Below are positions 33,484 through 41,558 of a stretch of DNA of 45,524 nt, one piece after another. A program made the position numbers and the translations under genes. The stretch comes from a virus, in IMG/VR virus record IMGVR_UViG_3300005861_000002, positions 1-45,524 of that record; one strand, given 5' to 3'. Positions within the stretch are counted from its first letter, which is position 1, and each line of letters begins with the position of its first letter. The notes below the pieces were generated by a model. It was not told where the DNA came from. It did no database searches and saw only the letters and a program-made list of their open reading frames with translations.

Positions 33484-34078
33484 TGCTGTACTGCGCCCGC
33501 AAGAGGGAGGCCAGCGTCGCCGCCGGCGAGTAGGGCTGGAAGGCCGGGACCTTCCAGTCGGCCGAGCCGGGCCGGTCGGTCATCGTTCGGACGCGATCGG
33601 GCTCCGCATTCTCGCGGCGCTCGCCCCACATGCCCGCGAAGGCCTGCGTGGTGCCCCCTCCGGTGCCGGTCGCGTTGGACTGCATGATGCTCGCCATCGA
33701 GAAGCCGTCCAGCGCGGCCGCAGGCGCCCCGCGGCCCGAGCCCGCACGCATGGGCACCCGTCGGTAGTGGTAGCCGTCGGCGGTCAGCTTCGCGCCCGAG
33801 AGCATGGCATTCTTGATGTCGGCGCCAGTCGTGCCGTGCTCGATCCAATTCGCCTCGGGCGCCACGTTCTCGTCGGCAATGATGGCAACCGCCGACACGC
33901 CGACCTTGTGCCAGGACAGCGACGCGGCGTAGCGCCCCGACGGGTGCGCCAGGGTCTTGCCGCCGATCTCCGACCGGCCGAGCGCGAACGCGAGCCACTG
34001 CCGGAACGTCTCGTACGCGACATCGGTCAGCGTGGCCGGGTCCAGGGTCGTGTACACGTCGATGATGTCGCTGCTCAT
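33476..34078 (-). CDS. Head-tail joining / virion morphogenesis protein, 200 aa
   Basis: ATG at 34076-34078 overlaps the stop of the preceding gene. The central stretch (IGGKTLAHPSGRYAASLSWH, VAPEANWIEHGTTGADIKNA) is the pattern of phage virion-morphogenesis or HK97 gp10-type proteins, which usually act between portal/neck and tail. The C-terminal 60 residues are low complexity and rich in Arg/Pro. I rate the joining role as plausible. Confidence 0.5.
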   Translation of the reverse strand: MSSDIIDVYTTLDPATLTDVAYETFRQWLAFALGRSEIGGKTLAHPSGRYAASLSWHKVGVSAVAIIADENVAPEANWIEHGTTGADIKNAMLSGAKLTADGYHYRRVPMRAGSGRGAPAAALDGFSMASIMQSNATGTGGGTTQAFAGMWGERRENAEPDRVRTMTDRPGSADWKVPAFQPYSPAATLASLLRAQYSNG

Positions 34079-34878
34079 CGGAGGGTGATCGCCCCGGCGC
34101 CGTTCGGGCCGTCATTGATGCCGCCGGCGCGCAGCCACGCATCGAGCGCGACGATGTGGAACCGCTTCGGGATCCCGGTACGGCCCTGCGCGAACGGCCT
34201 GTCGTGCGGCATGCCGCCGGCGCTGCGAAACGCGACGTAGACCGGGACCGTCGTGAAGTCGACGGTGAAGGCGGTCCCGTCCGGGAATCCCGGCGCGGTG
34301 AGCACGCCGTTGGTGACCGAGTACTGGCTGCTGGTCAGCGTGTTGACCACCTTGGCCGTCGGATCCCAGGTCGTCACGGCGCTCACCGTCACGTTGTCCT
34401 GGTAGGGCAGCACCATAGGCTCGCCCTCCTGCGCCAACAGCACGATGTTCTGCCGGTTCACCGCGTCATACTCGAGGAAGGCATCCCATTCCGCTGCGGT
34501 CTGCCAGACGATCGCCTCGTTGAGATTGCCGCTGCGCGGGATGGTGAGGGCAGGCTCGCTGCGCTCGACGCTGCCGGCGTGCATATCCACCTTGCCGCCC
34601 GGCTCGTCGGGGGCGCTGCTGGTGTGCATGAAGGTCAGCGTGCCGAGGAACTCGAGCGGCTGGTCCCAGTAGACGCCGCGGCCGTGGCAGGCGTTGCAGC
34701 CAGAGTCCGCGGTCCCCGGCACCCGGCCGCCCTGGGTGCATGGGCAGACGTGCGACTTCATCCAACCGAGCCGCAACCCGACGGTCTGCATCTGCTGATC
34801 GAAAGCTACCTCAGGCATCGACTGCGTGGGCATGTCGGGCGTCCAGGGCCCCGGCCAGGAGAAGTCCGTCCCGCTCAC
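34075..34878 (-). CDS. Neck protein with zinc-knuckle motif, 267 aa
   Basis: Residues 45-68 contain C45-x-C47 and C61-x2-C64-x-G-x-G (CNACHGRGVYWDQP), a DnaJ-like zinc-binding arrangement. The remainder is beta-rich (EPMVLPYQDNVTVSAVTTWD, GTAFTVDFTTVPVYVAFRS). Such a Cys-pair motif is known from some phage structural proteins near the neck. It lies after the connector gene (stop 34880) and before the joining protein, with close spacing. Zinc binding is likely; the exact structural role is inferred. Confidence 0.6.
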   Translation of the reverse strand: MSGTDFSWPGPWTPDMPTQSMPEVAFDQQMQTVGLRLGWMKSHVCPCTQGGRVPGTADSGCNACHGRGVYWDQPLEFLGTLTFMHTSSAPDEPGGKVDMHAGSVERSEPALTIPRSGNLNEAIVWQTAAEWDAFLEYDAVNRQNIVLLAQEGEPMVLPYQDNVTVSAVTTWDPTAKVVNTLTSSQYSVTNGVLTAPGFPDGTAFTVDFTTVPVYVAFRSAGGMPHDRPFAQGRTGIPKRFHIVALDAWLRAGGINDGPNGAGAITLR

Positions 34879-34879
34879 G

Positions 34880-35821
34880 TCAGAACACTTCCATGACCGG
34901 GCCGACGACGGCCAGCGCGGTCGCCATCAGGCTGTCCCGCTGCGCGGTGAAATTGTTGATGAGGTCCGAGTACGCGCCGCCCGCCCGGTATTTGTACTGG
35001 GTCTGCACGCCGTCGGTCAGCACCTGGGTCGAGTCCAAGCCCATGTTCACCGTGCCCTGACACACGCCGAGCGCCATGATCGCGGCCTGGCAGAGCACCA
35101 TCTGCTTCATGAAGCGGAATCGGCTGATGTAGTCCTGTGCCGTCAGGCCCGCCGTGTACTGCATCCAGATACCGCCCGGCACGGAGCTCGCGAAGCCCTG
35201 CAGGCCGATCTGAAGCGCGAACAGCGGCAGCGCCTGGATGTTCTCCTGCGGCACGATGCGGATGAGCGAGTAGTCCCGGTCTTCCGTGATCCAGCCGACC
35301 GGGATCTGGAAGAACTGGTTCAGAAGCGGGTAGACGTACGCCATCTGCTTGACGGCGTTCGCCGAGCCGTCGAGGATCCGCAGCGGCCGGTAACGCAAGC
35401 TCTGCACCAGCCAGCCGTCGTCCACAGCGCGGTCGAACTTGAAGTCGTACGCCGCATCGGGCAGGTCGTAGTCCACGCCCAACTGCATGCCCTTCGTCGG
35501 GTCCGCCGGCGCTATGGCGGCCGAGATAGCCTGCTGCGGCGACAACGCCGGCGGCGAGGCGATCATCGTCGGGGTCAGCAGGATGCCCGTCGATTGCTCG
35601 GCCCAGTCCTCCGCGGAGCAGAGGAAGTCGAGCATCTCCTCGGTCGATACCGGGGTCGGCGTCCGGCCGTAGCGCACCAGCGGTACGCCCGTGAAGTTCT
35701 GCAAGTCTTGAGGCTGCAAGCCCGTCTTCGTCGGCTGACCAGACGGGTAGGACGTGACGACAGGCCCAGTCTGGCCGCCCGTCTCCCAGGTCCACAGGGC
35801 CTTCGTGGTGACGAGCGCCAT
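34880..35821 (-). CDS. Head-tail connector / neck protein, 313 aa
   Basis: ATG at 35819-35821. The first gene after the capsid and the small 106-aa gene, it has a helical and beta mix without obvious motifs (TEEMLDFLCSAEDWAEQSTG, LRYRPLRILDGSANAVKQMA, LQGFASSVPGGIWMQYTAGL). The early DFLCSAEDWAE helix resembles the short helical start of head-completion adaptors that bind the portal. The role is mainly from gene order. Confidence 0.5.
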   Translation of the reverse strand: MALVTTKALWTWETGGQTGPVVTSYPSGQPTKTGLQPQDLQNFTGVPLVRYGRTPTPVSTEEMLDFLCSAEDWAEQSTGILLTPTMIASPPALSPQQAISAAIAPADPTKGMQLGVDYDLPDAAYDFKFDRAVDDGWLVQSLRYRPLRILDGSANAVKQMAYVYPLLNQFFQIPVGWITEDRDYSLIRIVPQENIQALPLFALQIGLQGFASSVPGGIWMQYTAGLTAQDYISRFRFMKQMVLCQAAIMALGVCQGTVNMGLDSTQVLTDGVQTQYKYRAGGAYSDLINNFTAQRDSLMATALAVVGPVMEVF

Positions 35822-35831
35822 GTGGGTTCTC

Positions 35832-36152
35832 TCAGGTCTTGCGAGGGCGGCCGGGCGCGCGCTTCACGACTGGCGCGTCATCGTCGATCGGGCGCATCGC
35901 GGGCTCGTCATCGACCACGTCCGGCGCCTCGGGCACCAGGTCATCGGGATGCGCGGCCATGATCTCGATGTCGATGTCGATCTGCCGATGACCCTCGAGC
36001 TTGGCGGCATCTTCTGGCAGCAGGTCGTCAGCGACGAACTCCCGGCCCTTGCGCACGAAGCGCACATGGCTTACCGAGCCGCCGATTGCGTTGCGGGTCA
36101 TCCACGACTTGTAGATGACCGAGTTCCGTTTGATTTTTGCGGAGATATACAT
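35832..36152 (-). CDS. Small hypothetical protein with AT-hook-like tail, 106 aa
   Basis: The frame starts with ATG at 36150-36152, 36 nt after a copy of the intergenic motif and behind the capsid terminator. The N-terminal 50 residues are basic, the middle is strongly acidic (DIDIEIMAAHPDDLVPEAPD), and the end is KRAPGRPRKT, which matches the GRP core of an AT-hook and may contact DNA. No family recognised. In this place it may be a head-completion or DNA-end factor. Confidence 0.55.
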   Translation of the reverse strand: MYISAKIKRNSVIYKSWMTRNAIGGSVSHVRFVRKGREFVADDLLPEDAAKLEGHRQIDIDIEIMAAHPDDLVPEAPDVVDDEPAMRPIDDDAPVVKRAPGRPRKT

Positions 36153-36187
36153 GGCACCGGGAAGCTACCGGGCTGGCGGCGGCCAAG

Positions 36188-36196
36188 CCTAGAGAC
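36188..36196 (-). promoter_or_regulatory. Intergenic motif CCTAGAGAC, copy
   Basis: A variant of the recurrent motif between the capsid terminator (36218-36239) and the 106-aa gene; 36 nt before its start. Confidence 0.4.
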
Positions 36197-36210
36197 GGGA
36201 GGCCCAGAAT

Positions 36211-36239
36211 CAAGAAAGGCCCCACCTTTCGGCGGGGCC
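36211..36239 (-). terminator. Rho-independent terminator after the major capsid gene
   Basis: Stem GGCCCCACC/GGCGGGGCC (one mismatch) with TTTC loop at 36218-36239, followed on the minus strand by TTTCTTG. It lies 27 nt after the capsid stop and would raise capsid mRNA relative to the downstream neck genes. Confidence 0.8.
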
Positions 36240-36265
36240 CTCTTGGGCTACCAGGGCGGCGAGGA

Positions 36266-38065
36266 TCAGACCGTCGCGCTGGCGTTGGGCTGCAGAGCAT
36301 TGAACTGCGGGTTCATGCTCGGGTAGTTGTAGATCGCACCATGCCACTTCGGCACGCGGAGACGGGGTGCGCCGATGTGAGCGATCGCCCAGGGCATGTA
36401 GAGGTTCTGGGCGAACAGTTCGATCTTGGTCAGCGGCAGCATCACGCGGTAGTCGAGCGCGTCGTCGCCCTCGTCCAGGTCGAGCAGGAAGATGGTCTCG
36501 CTGCCCGGGATGTGGTTGTTGAGGTCCTGGAAGACGACGGCGGTGACGCCGTTGGAGGCGATGTCACCGATCCAGCGGAAAGCGGCCGGGTTCTGGTTGG
36601 ACGAGGCGTTGTAGCCCAGCCCCGAGCGGAACACACGGAAGGCGGCCGGGGTGCCGTTGGCGCCCGGAGTGATGGTCAGGTTCACGCCCGAGCCCGCCAG
36701 CACGCCGGTCACCGGCGCCGAGTAGGTCAGCACCGACTCGTTCATCGAACCGTCGGCCGTGGCCACCGCGTAGACGTAGGTGCCGCCACCGCTCGGAGCG
36801 AAGCCGCCCGTCGAGGTGAACTCGCTGGCGGCCACGCCGGTCACAACCGCGGCGGTGACCGAGGCGGGGGCCGAGAGGACCGTCGGGGACGCAGCTTGCG
36901 AAGTCGTGGTGCCCTCGGGGATGACGGCCACCAGCGGAACGTCGCGGGCGGCGATCAGCATGTCCATCGGGAAGGCCACGTCGCCGATGCGGGTGTTGAT
37001 GCCGGTCAGGTCGCCGTTGACGACGATGGCGCGCGAGGCGTTCTGCTCGCCGGTCAGGGTCGTGACGATGTTGCGCAGGCCGGTGGTGACGAGGCTCTGC
37101 AGGTCGGCGATCGCCGTCGGGGTCATGAAGGCGTGCGTCACCTGGCCGAACTGGCGGTAGCTGGACAGGAAGCTGACCTGCTCATACAGCAGGTTGAACA
37201 GGGCCTGCTGCGGCGAGATGCCGAGCGCCTGCACCGGGGCGCTGTTGTAGTAGGCGAAGAAGTCGATCTTGTTCTTCGCGAACAGGTTCTGCCAGATGCC
37301 GACCGGCTGGTTCGGGTAGAGGGTCGGGTTGCCCCAGTACAGCGCCCAGTTGATCGTCTCGAGCAGGCTCAGCGTCGCGTTGGCGCTTTCCTGGTCGGCG
37401 ACCGAAGTGATGCTGTTCTGCTGGGCCAGGGCCATCGTGATCGCGCGGCCGTCGACGGCCAGCTTGAGCTCGATGAACATCTCCTGGTAGGAGCCGGCGT
37501 TGATGTTGATGGCGCCGGCGGTCTGGCTCGAGAACGACTGGTAGGCCGCACCGACGGGGGCGCCCCCGGTGCTCGAGGCGTACGCCCAGTAGTCGACGAT
37601 CTGCGTCGCCTGCGTCTTGTTCAGGTAGTTGAACAGCGTGAAGCTGCGCGGGCGGATCGTGCCGCGGGCCATCCGGGTGTCCATCGAGACCATGCCGAAC
37701 GCCTGGCCGCCAGTGACCTGCGACAGATCGGTCAGGCCGCCGACATCGAGCGCGCCAGCCTTGCGGATCGCCTCGACCGAGCCGGATTCCACGCCGCCCG
37801 TCCAGGACGGGAACTTGTCCATGCGGGCCTTGCGCGGCGAGTGGCTGCGCAGCTGGCGGCTGATCGCGTTCGCCTTGGCGACCGGGCCGCTCTCGAATGC
37901 CTTCATCATCGGGTTCATGTCGATGCCGTGGGCCTTGCCCTCGCGGGCAGTCGCCATCGCCATCAGGAGCCCGGCAATGCCGTCCGAACTGCCGCCAAGC
38001 TGGCGCGACACCCGGCCGATCGCCTCGTTGTGGGCCTTGCGAATCTCAGAGGTGTACTCGGTCAT
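36266..38065 (-). CDS. Major capsid protein with Ig/FN3-like insertion, 599 aa
   Basis: Large structural protein directly after scaffold and protease genes and before the neck genes. The N-terminal stretch is helical and could be partly removed by the protease. The core contains the beta-hinge/A-domain pattern (HAFMTPTAIADLQSLVTTGL, MPWAIAHIGAPRLRVPKWHG). Residues about 390-515 are a separate beta-rich domain (GTYVYAVATADGS, NLTITPGANGTPAAFRVFRS, NGVTAVVFQDLN) of fibronectin/Ig type, as seen on surfaces of several capsids. ATG at 38063-38065, 37 nt after the scaffold stop. A strong terminator follows the stop. Confidence 0.85.
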   Translation of the reverse strand: MTEYTSEIRKAHNEAIGRVSRQLGGSSDGIAGLLMAMATAREGKAHGIDMNPMMKAFESGPVAKANAISRQLRSHSPRKARMDKFPSWTGGVESGSVEAIRKAGALDVGGLTDLSQVTGGQAFGMVSMDTRMARGTIRPRSFTLFNYLNKTQATQIVDYWAYASSTGGAPVGAAYQSFSSQTAGAININAGSYQEMFIELKLAVDGRAITMALAQQNSITSVADQESANATLSLLETINWALYWGNPTLYPNQPVGIWQNLFAKNKIDFFAYYNSAPVQALGISPQQALFNLLYEQVSFLSSYRQFGQVTHAFMTPTAIADLQSLVTTGLRNIVTTLTGEQNASRAIVVNGDLTGINTRIGDVAFPMDMLIAARDVPLVAVIPEGTTTSQAASPTVLSAPASVTAAVVTGVAASEFTSTGGFAPSGGGTYVYAVATADGSMNESVLTYSAPVTGVLAGSGVNLTITPGANGTPAAFRVFRSGLGYNASSNQNPAAFRWIGDIASNGVTAVVFQDLNNHIPGSETIFLLDLDEGDDALDYRVMLPLTKIELFAQNLYMPWAIAHIGAPRLRVPKWHGAIYNYPSMNPQFNALQPNASATV

Positions 38066-38101
38066 GGGTCTCGCCCTGCTATCGGTGATGCCCGGCGCCG
38101 C

Positions 38102-39142
38102 TTATGCGGCTACCGACGTGAAGATCCGCTTCACTGATGCGGGCGAGCTCTCGATCTCGCGGGTGACGAGAGTGAAGTCGTACTTGCCGTTCCGGGCCGC
38201 GTAGGCGCGGTTCAGGATCGAGTGCGCCTTCGAGATTTCGTGGTCGCTCAGCGTGCCTTCGTCCTCGGCGATGCTGATGCGGCTCGAAATGGCGGACAGG
38301 TCGCCTTCCTGGACGGCCTTGATGAGGGCCGGGGCGGAAGCGACGCTCTCGGAGGCGGCGCGGCCCTGCAGGGCGTCGATCTGCGCCTGCAGCGCGGCGA
38401 TCGACTTCGCGACCGGCTCACTCTTGGCGGTCTCGGGCACCGGGGCTGCGGCGGGGGCCTCGACCGGCTTCGCCTTGGCGGCGACGGCCTCGACGCGGGC
38501 CTTCAGCTTGCCCTTCAGCGCGCGGTAGTCGGTGCGCGCCTTCTCGGCTGCCTGCTCCTTGTCGTCGTCGTCAGCCTCGTCCTCGGCCTTGCCGATGACG
38601 GTGTTCAGGCTGGCGAGAGCCGCCTGCGCCTTCTCGACGGTGTCCTCGTCCTCATCATCGGACTCGGCCTTGCGGATGGCGATGCGCGCCTTGCGGAGCG
38701 CCTTCGACATCTCGTCCTTGTCCTCGTCCTTCTCCTCGTCGTCGGCCTTCAGCAGCGCGTCGAGCGCACCCTTGAGAACGCCCGTCGCGGAGAGCGAGCT
38801 CTTGACGGTCGAGGCCAGGGTCGCGAGGCTCTTTTCCATACCGGAAAGACGGTTGGCGAGCTCGATGTAGTCCTTGGTGTTGCCCTCTTGGGGCTTCAGG
38901 TCGCTGTGCGCTGCGATCTGCGTGTCCGCCTGACCGCCCCGCATCGCCTGGGCAGGGCCCGAGGTGATCTCGGCGGCGCTCGGAACGCCCTCGCGGCCGT
39001 GGCCGTCTACGCCGGACTCGATGGTCTCGACATCACGCAGCGCGCCCTGGTCAAGAGCTTTCTCGATGATCGCCAGGTTATCCTTGAGGCCCAGGAACGC
39101 GCGTGCGGCCTGTAGGACCTTGGAGTCGGAGATTGCAGGCAT
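38102..39142 (-). CDS. Scaffold-like capsid assembly protein, 346 aa
   Basis: The start is ATG at 39140-39142 (MPAISDSKVLQAARAF) with GGAG upstream; a TTG 9 codons earlier is unlikely. The middle (about 120-260) is strongly charged coiled coil (ADDEEKDEDKDEMSKALRKA, ESDDEDEDTVEKAQAALASL), the usual makeup of a scaffolding protein. It lies between protease and capsid genes. The C terminus has a helix-rich part (LSDHEISKAHSILNRAYAAR) that may bind the capsid protein. Scaffold role is inferred from composition and order. Confidence 0.7.
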   Translation of the reverse strand: MPAISDSKVLQAARAFLGLKDNLAIIEKALDQGALRDVETIESGVDGHGREGVPSAAEITSGPAQAMRGGQADTQIAAHSDLKPQEGNTKDYIELANRLSGMEKSLATLASTVKSSLSATGVLKGALDALLKADDEEKDEDKDEMSKALRKARIAIRKAESDDEDEDTVEKAQAALASLNTVIGKAEDEADDDDKEQAAEKARTDYRALKGKLKARVEAVAAKAKPVEAPAAAPVPETAKSEPVAKSIAALQAQIDALQGRAASESVASAPALIKAVQEGDLSAISSRISIAEDEGTLSDHEISKAHSILNRAYAARNGKYDFTLVTREIESSPASVKRIFTSVAA

Positions 39143-39217
39143 GTGGGTAAAGCTCCCGGAGGTCCACAAGACAGAGAAGTTCGATATGCGACGGCTAACA
39201 CGCTGTTTTTGACGGCC

Positions 39218-39228
39218 CCTAGAGAGCC
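39218..39228 (-). promoter_or_regulatory. Intergenic motif CCTAGAGAGCC, copy
   Basis: A copy in the gap between protease stop (39241) and scaffold start (39142). On the minus strand it is preceded by GCCGGC and followed by GGCCGTCAAAAA. Confidence 0.45.
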
Positions 39229-39240
39229 GCCGGCACTTTT

Positions 39241-40077
39241 TTACTGATACCGCTTGAGAAGCTGCATGAGGGCGAGGGCCATGATGTCTGCCTGATCCGA
39301 GTCCATGCAGCAGACGACGGCGAAATGATCGCGGAACCCTGCGACGCTGTTTCCCATCTCGCTGCCCGGACCCGCGTACGGGCTCAGGCCCTTCTGGATG
39401 AAGTGCGTGTACTGGCCGAGCAACTCGAACCTGTTCCGGGGCGGGAACAGGAATTGGCCCGGTGCCGTGAGCGGCTCAGCCTTGCCGAGTCCCTGGACGA
39501 ACTGCGGATCGAGGTACGCCTTGGCGAAGGCCTTGGCGCTGATGATCCGGGCGGATCCGGTCAGGCTGTCGTTCACCGGCCGCTTCGTCAGCGCCAGCGA
39601 GCGCCAGTCCATCGACTTGACGACGTAGCGCCGGGCGTCCGGCGCCTCCTCGCACTTCTCGACACTGGCGTCGATCAGGCCGTTCAGGGTCGGGAAACCG
39701 TAGATGGACGCACGCCACGCGGTCGAGCCAGCCGATATCTCGGCCCAGACCATGTCTGCCTTCGCGCAGCCGTTGAGCTCGGCGATGACCGACGTTGTGC
39801 CGTCGCCCTCGTCTACGACCTCCCGCGGCTTGCCGATCACCCACTCGTTCAGGTTCGTCAGCCCATACCGGCCGCCGATCTCCGAGATGTGGTCGATATC
39901 GAGATGGCCGCTCTTGACGAACCGATCCGCGGACCCGAGCAGCGCCTGCTGCAGGATCACGTCGCCCTCGCTGTCCACCTGGGGGTTGCTCGCCGCGACG
40001 CAGATCACGCGCTCGCCGAGGTCCGGACGGGCCTTGACCACCATCGGCAGGTCTACGCAGAAGGCGTCGTCGGGCAT
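39241..40077 (-). CDS. Prohead protease (HK97-type, U35 family), 278 aa
   Basis: The sequence shows the family pattern: VDSEGDVILQQALLG, then SGHLDIDHISEIGG with H58/H63 as candidate catalytic His, and WRSLALTKRPVND with S160 as likely nucleophile. The enzyme cuts scaffold and capsid N termini during maturation of the prohead. Gene order protease-scaffold-capsid is the standard one. The region after residue 180 is less conserved. ATG at 40075-40077; the previous stop overlaps a motif at 40135-40144. Confidence 0.85.
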   Translation of the reverse strand: MPDDAFCVDLPMVVKARPDLGERVICVAASNPQVDSEGDVILQQALLGSADRFVKSGHLDIDHISEIGGRYGLTNLNEWVIGKPREVVDEGDGTTSVIAELNGCAKADMVWAEISAGSTAWRASIYGFPTLNGLIDASVEKCEEAPDARRYVVKSMDWRSLALTKRPVNDSLTGSARIISAKAFAKAYLDPQFVQGLGKAEPLTAPGQFLFPPRNRFELLGQYTHFIQKGLSPYAGPGSEMGNSVAGFRDHFAVVCCMDSDQADIMALALMQLLKRYQ

Positions 40078-40134
40078 CAGGCACCAGGAGCGATTGCGGG
40101 CTCCCGATGCTGTAAAGGCTCAGTATCAACCCGG

Positions 40135-40144
40135 CCTAGAGAGC
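40135..40144 (-). promoter_or_regulatory. Intergenic motif CCTAGAGAGC, copy overlapping a stop codon
   Basis: On the minus strand GCTCTCTAGG includes the TAG stop of the YkgJ-like gene (40136-40138). The prohead protease gene starts 58 nt downstream, so it may relate to the start of the head operon. Confidence 0.45.
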
Positions 40145-40498
40145 GTGGTCGGGGTGTTCCGCGCAGAGCAGGTCGCTCATTGGCTGGTAGTCGCGACACA
40201 ACTCGGGGCGGTTGTCGTAGTCGGAGCACCTGCCGTCCACTAGGAGCGGACAAGTGAACATCCACCATCCGCCCTGAAGCATCAGCGGCAGGAAGGGGAG
40301 CCCGATCTGCACGTTCTCCGCGCCCTCCGGTACGTCGTAGCCAGGCCCGCCGACAGACCGGCCCTCATAACGGTAGTTCACCATCGTGGCGAGGAAAACG
40401 AAGGCGTCGAGCATCGTCGGCGCCCTGTCCTCGAGAAGACCAAGCTGGAAGCCAGAACAGCAGCGGCCCGGCATCCGGCAGGTGTCGCAGGCGCTCAC
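40136..40498 (-). CDS. YkgJ-type cysteine cluster protein, 120 aa
   Basis: The N terminus MSACDTCRMPGRCCSGFQL and a later CPLLVDGRCSDYDNRPELCR with a following RDY give the Cys-rich pattern of the YkgJ/UPF0153 family, which binds metal or an iron-sulfur cluster. The family function is unknown. It overlaps the dNMP kinase stop by four bases (40495-40498) and so belongs to the nucleotide/DNA gene group. Start is ATG at 40496-40498. Confidence 0.75.
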   Translation of the reverse strand: MSACDTCRMPGRCCSGFQLGLLEDRAPTMLDAFVFLATMVNYRYEGRSVGGPGYDVPEGAENVQIGLPFLPLMLQGGWWMFTCPLLVDGRCSDYDNRPELCRDYQPMSDLLCAEHPDHAL

Positions 40499-41151
40499 GG
40501 GGCCTTCAAGAAGAACGCCAGACCGACGGCGCTGACGACCTCCTCATTGAACTCGGCGAGGCTCCCATCATTCCTGATGTCCAGCGACGGCACGTCTGGC
40601 AGCTCGATATAGCTGCGGCTGTCTCCCTTGAAACTGCACCCCCTACCATCCGCATGTATCCGGATCAGCAGGCAGTTGTGAGGACCGAAGGCGTGGATCA
40701 CCGGATACGCCTCCGGAGCGAAGCCGCTATCTGATACCACGAACAGCCTCGCGCCCTGTTGCATCTTGCGGCCGCAGTCCTGAACCGCCAGCCGACCGAA
40801 CCAGTCGGACCCGTAGAACGGCTTGATGTCGCGCTCGCTCTTGTCGATGCACGCCTGCCGGAAGCTGCGGCCGCCGAACATGGCGAGCGGCACGTCCTTC
40901 ACCTTGTCGAATAAGTCGAGAGGGGTGTTGTAGTTCAGCCCAGCCTCGACAAACACGGCCCGCTTCAGCGGCTCCGAGAATTTGATCTGCGCGACCGCGT
41001 GGAACTCGGACTTGATGACTTTGCCTGCGGTGTCCTTGCCGCTATACGGAGGGCCGTTCAGGAACACGACCTTCCCACCCGTCAAGGGAAGGGTCTCGAG
41101 CTGGCGAATATGCGAGAGCTCGAAGTCGCTCAAATCCTCTGGTCTTAGCAT
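40495..41151 (-). CDS. Deoxynucleoside monophosphate kinase-like P-loop protein, 218 aa
   Basis: Residues 33-41 are a P-loop (GPPYSGKDT) within VVFLNGPPYSGKDTAGKVIK, followed by an Arg-rich LID-like middle (SFRQACIDKSERDIKPFYGS) and FVVSDSGFAPEA. This is the arrangement of phage dNMP kinases such as T4 gp1, which raise dNTP supply. The start at 41149-41151 (ATG) overlaps the HNH gene by 110 nt; a TTG before the P-loop would shorten the overlap but removes about 22 residues. It starts a tight series with the YkgJ-like gene. Kinase fold is sure; substrate is inferred. Confidence 0.72.
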   Translation of the reverse strand: MLRPEDLSDFELSHIRQLETLPLTGGKVVFLNGPPYSGKDTAGKVIKSEFHAVAQIKFSEPLKRAVFVEAGLNYNTPLDLFDKVKDVPLAMFGGRSFRQACIDKSERDIKPFYGSDWFGRLAVQDCGRKMQQGARLFVVSDSGFAPEAYPVIHAFGPHNCLLIRIHADGRGCSFKGDSRSYIELPDVPSLDIRNDGSLAEFNEEVVSAVGLAFFLKAP

Positions 41152-41503
41152 TCCAAGGTCTCTTTCTAGCTTTCAGCAGTTCCTGGCCCAATGTCTGGGC
41201 CATCAGGTTAGGGCCGCTCATGCCGAAGGAACGCCAGACATGGTCGAAGTCCGTCCGGCAATCTAGAGCGACCTGGTGAATAATCATCATCGCGGCGATG
41301 CAGTGCCCGCACTTGGCTCGGCGAACATTGCAGCGCTGACAGCAGTGCCGGATGTTGCGCGATCCTCCAGGGCCCTGATCTAAGCCGCCCCACTCCTTCG
41401 GACGGATGTGGTCCTCGGTCTTCTGCGATGGGTTGTTATAGTTCGCCTTACCTTGCGGATAGGGATTCCTGCAGTACGGACAATGAAAGTTACTGGGTGC
41501 CAC
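41042..41503 (-). CDS. HNH endonuclease, 153 aa
   Basis: Two Cys pairs (CPYC at 8-11; CQRC at about 55-58), DHIRP and a following N-x-R region form the HNH/zinc pattern of freestanding phage endonucleases. The last 36 residues lie in the sequence that also encodes the start of the dNMP kinase, so the C terminus may be an extension gained by loss of a stop. It may be a homing nuclease or a packaging-related HNH; nearby intein and methyltransferases are noted. Start is ATG at 41501-41503. Confidence 0.72.
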   Translation of the reverse strand: MAPSNFHCPYCRNPYPQGKANYNNPSQKTEDHIRPKEWGGLDQGPGGSRNIRHCCQRCNVRRAKCGHCIAAMMIIHQVALDCRTDFDHVWRSFGMSGPNLMAQTLGQELLKARKRPWNAKTRGFERLRALAYSPARDPSLDGWEGRVPERPSV

Positions 41504-41558
41504 CGTCTTTCCTCTCGCATGTCACTATTCATATGCGAGCTTTACGGTGCAAGAACTT

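Noticed and set aside
36137-38137. Long plus-strand open frame opposite the capsid gene
   Set aside because: Antisense shadow with Arg/Val/Asp/Gly composition and no motifs; capsid frame is clear.
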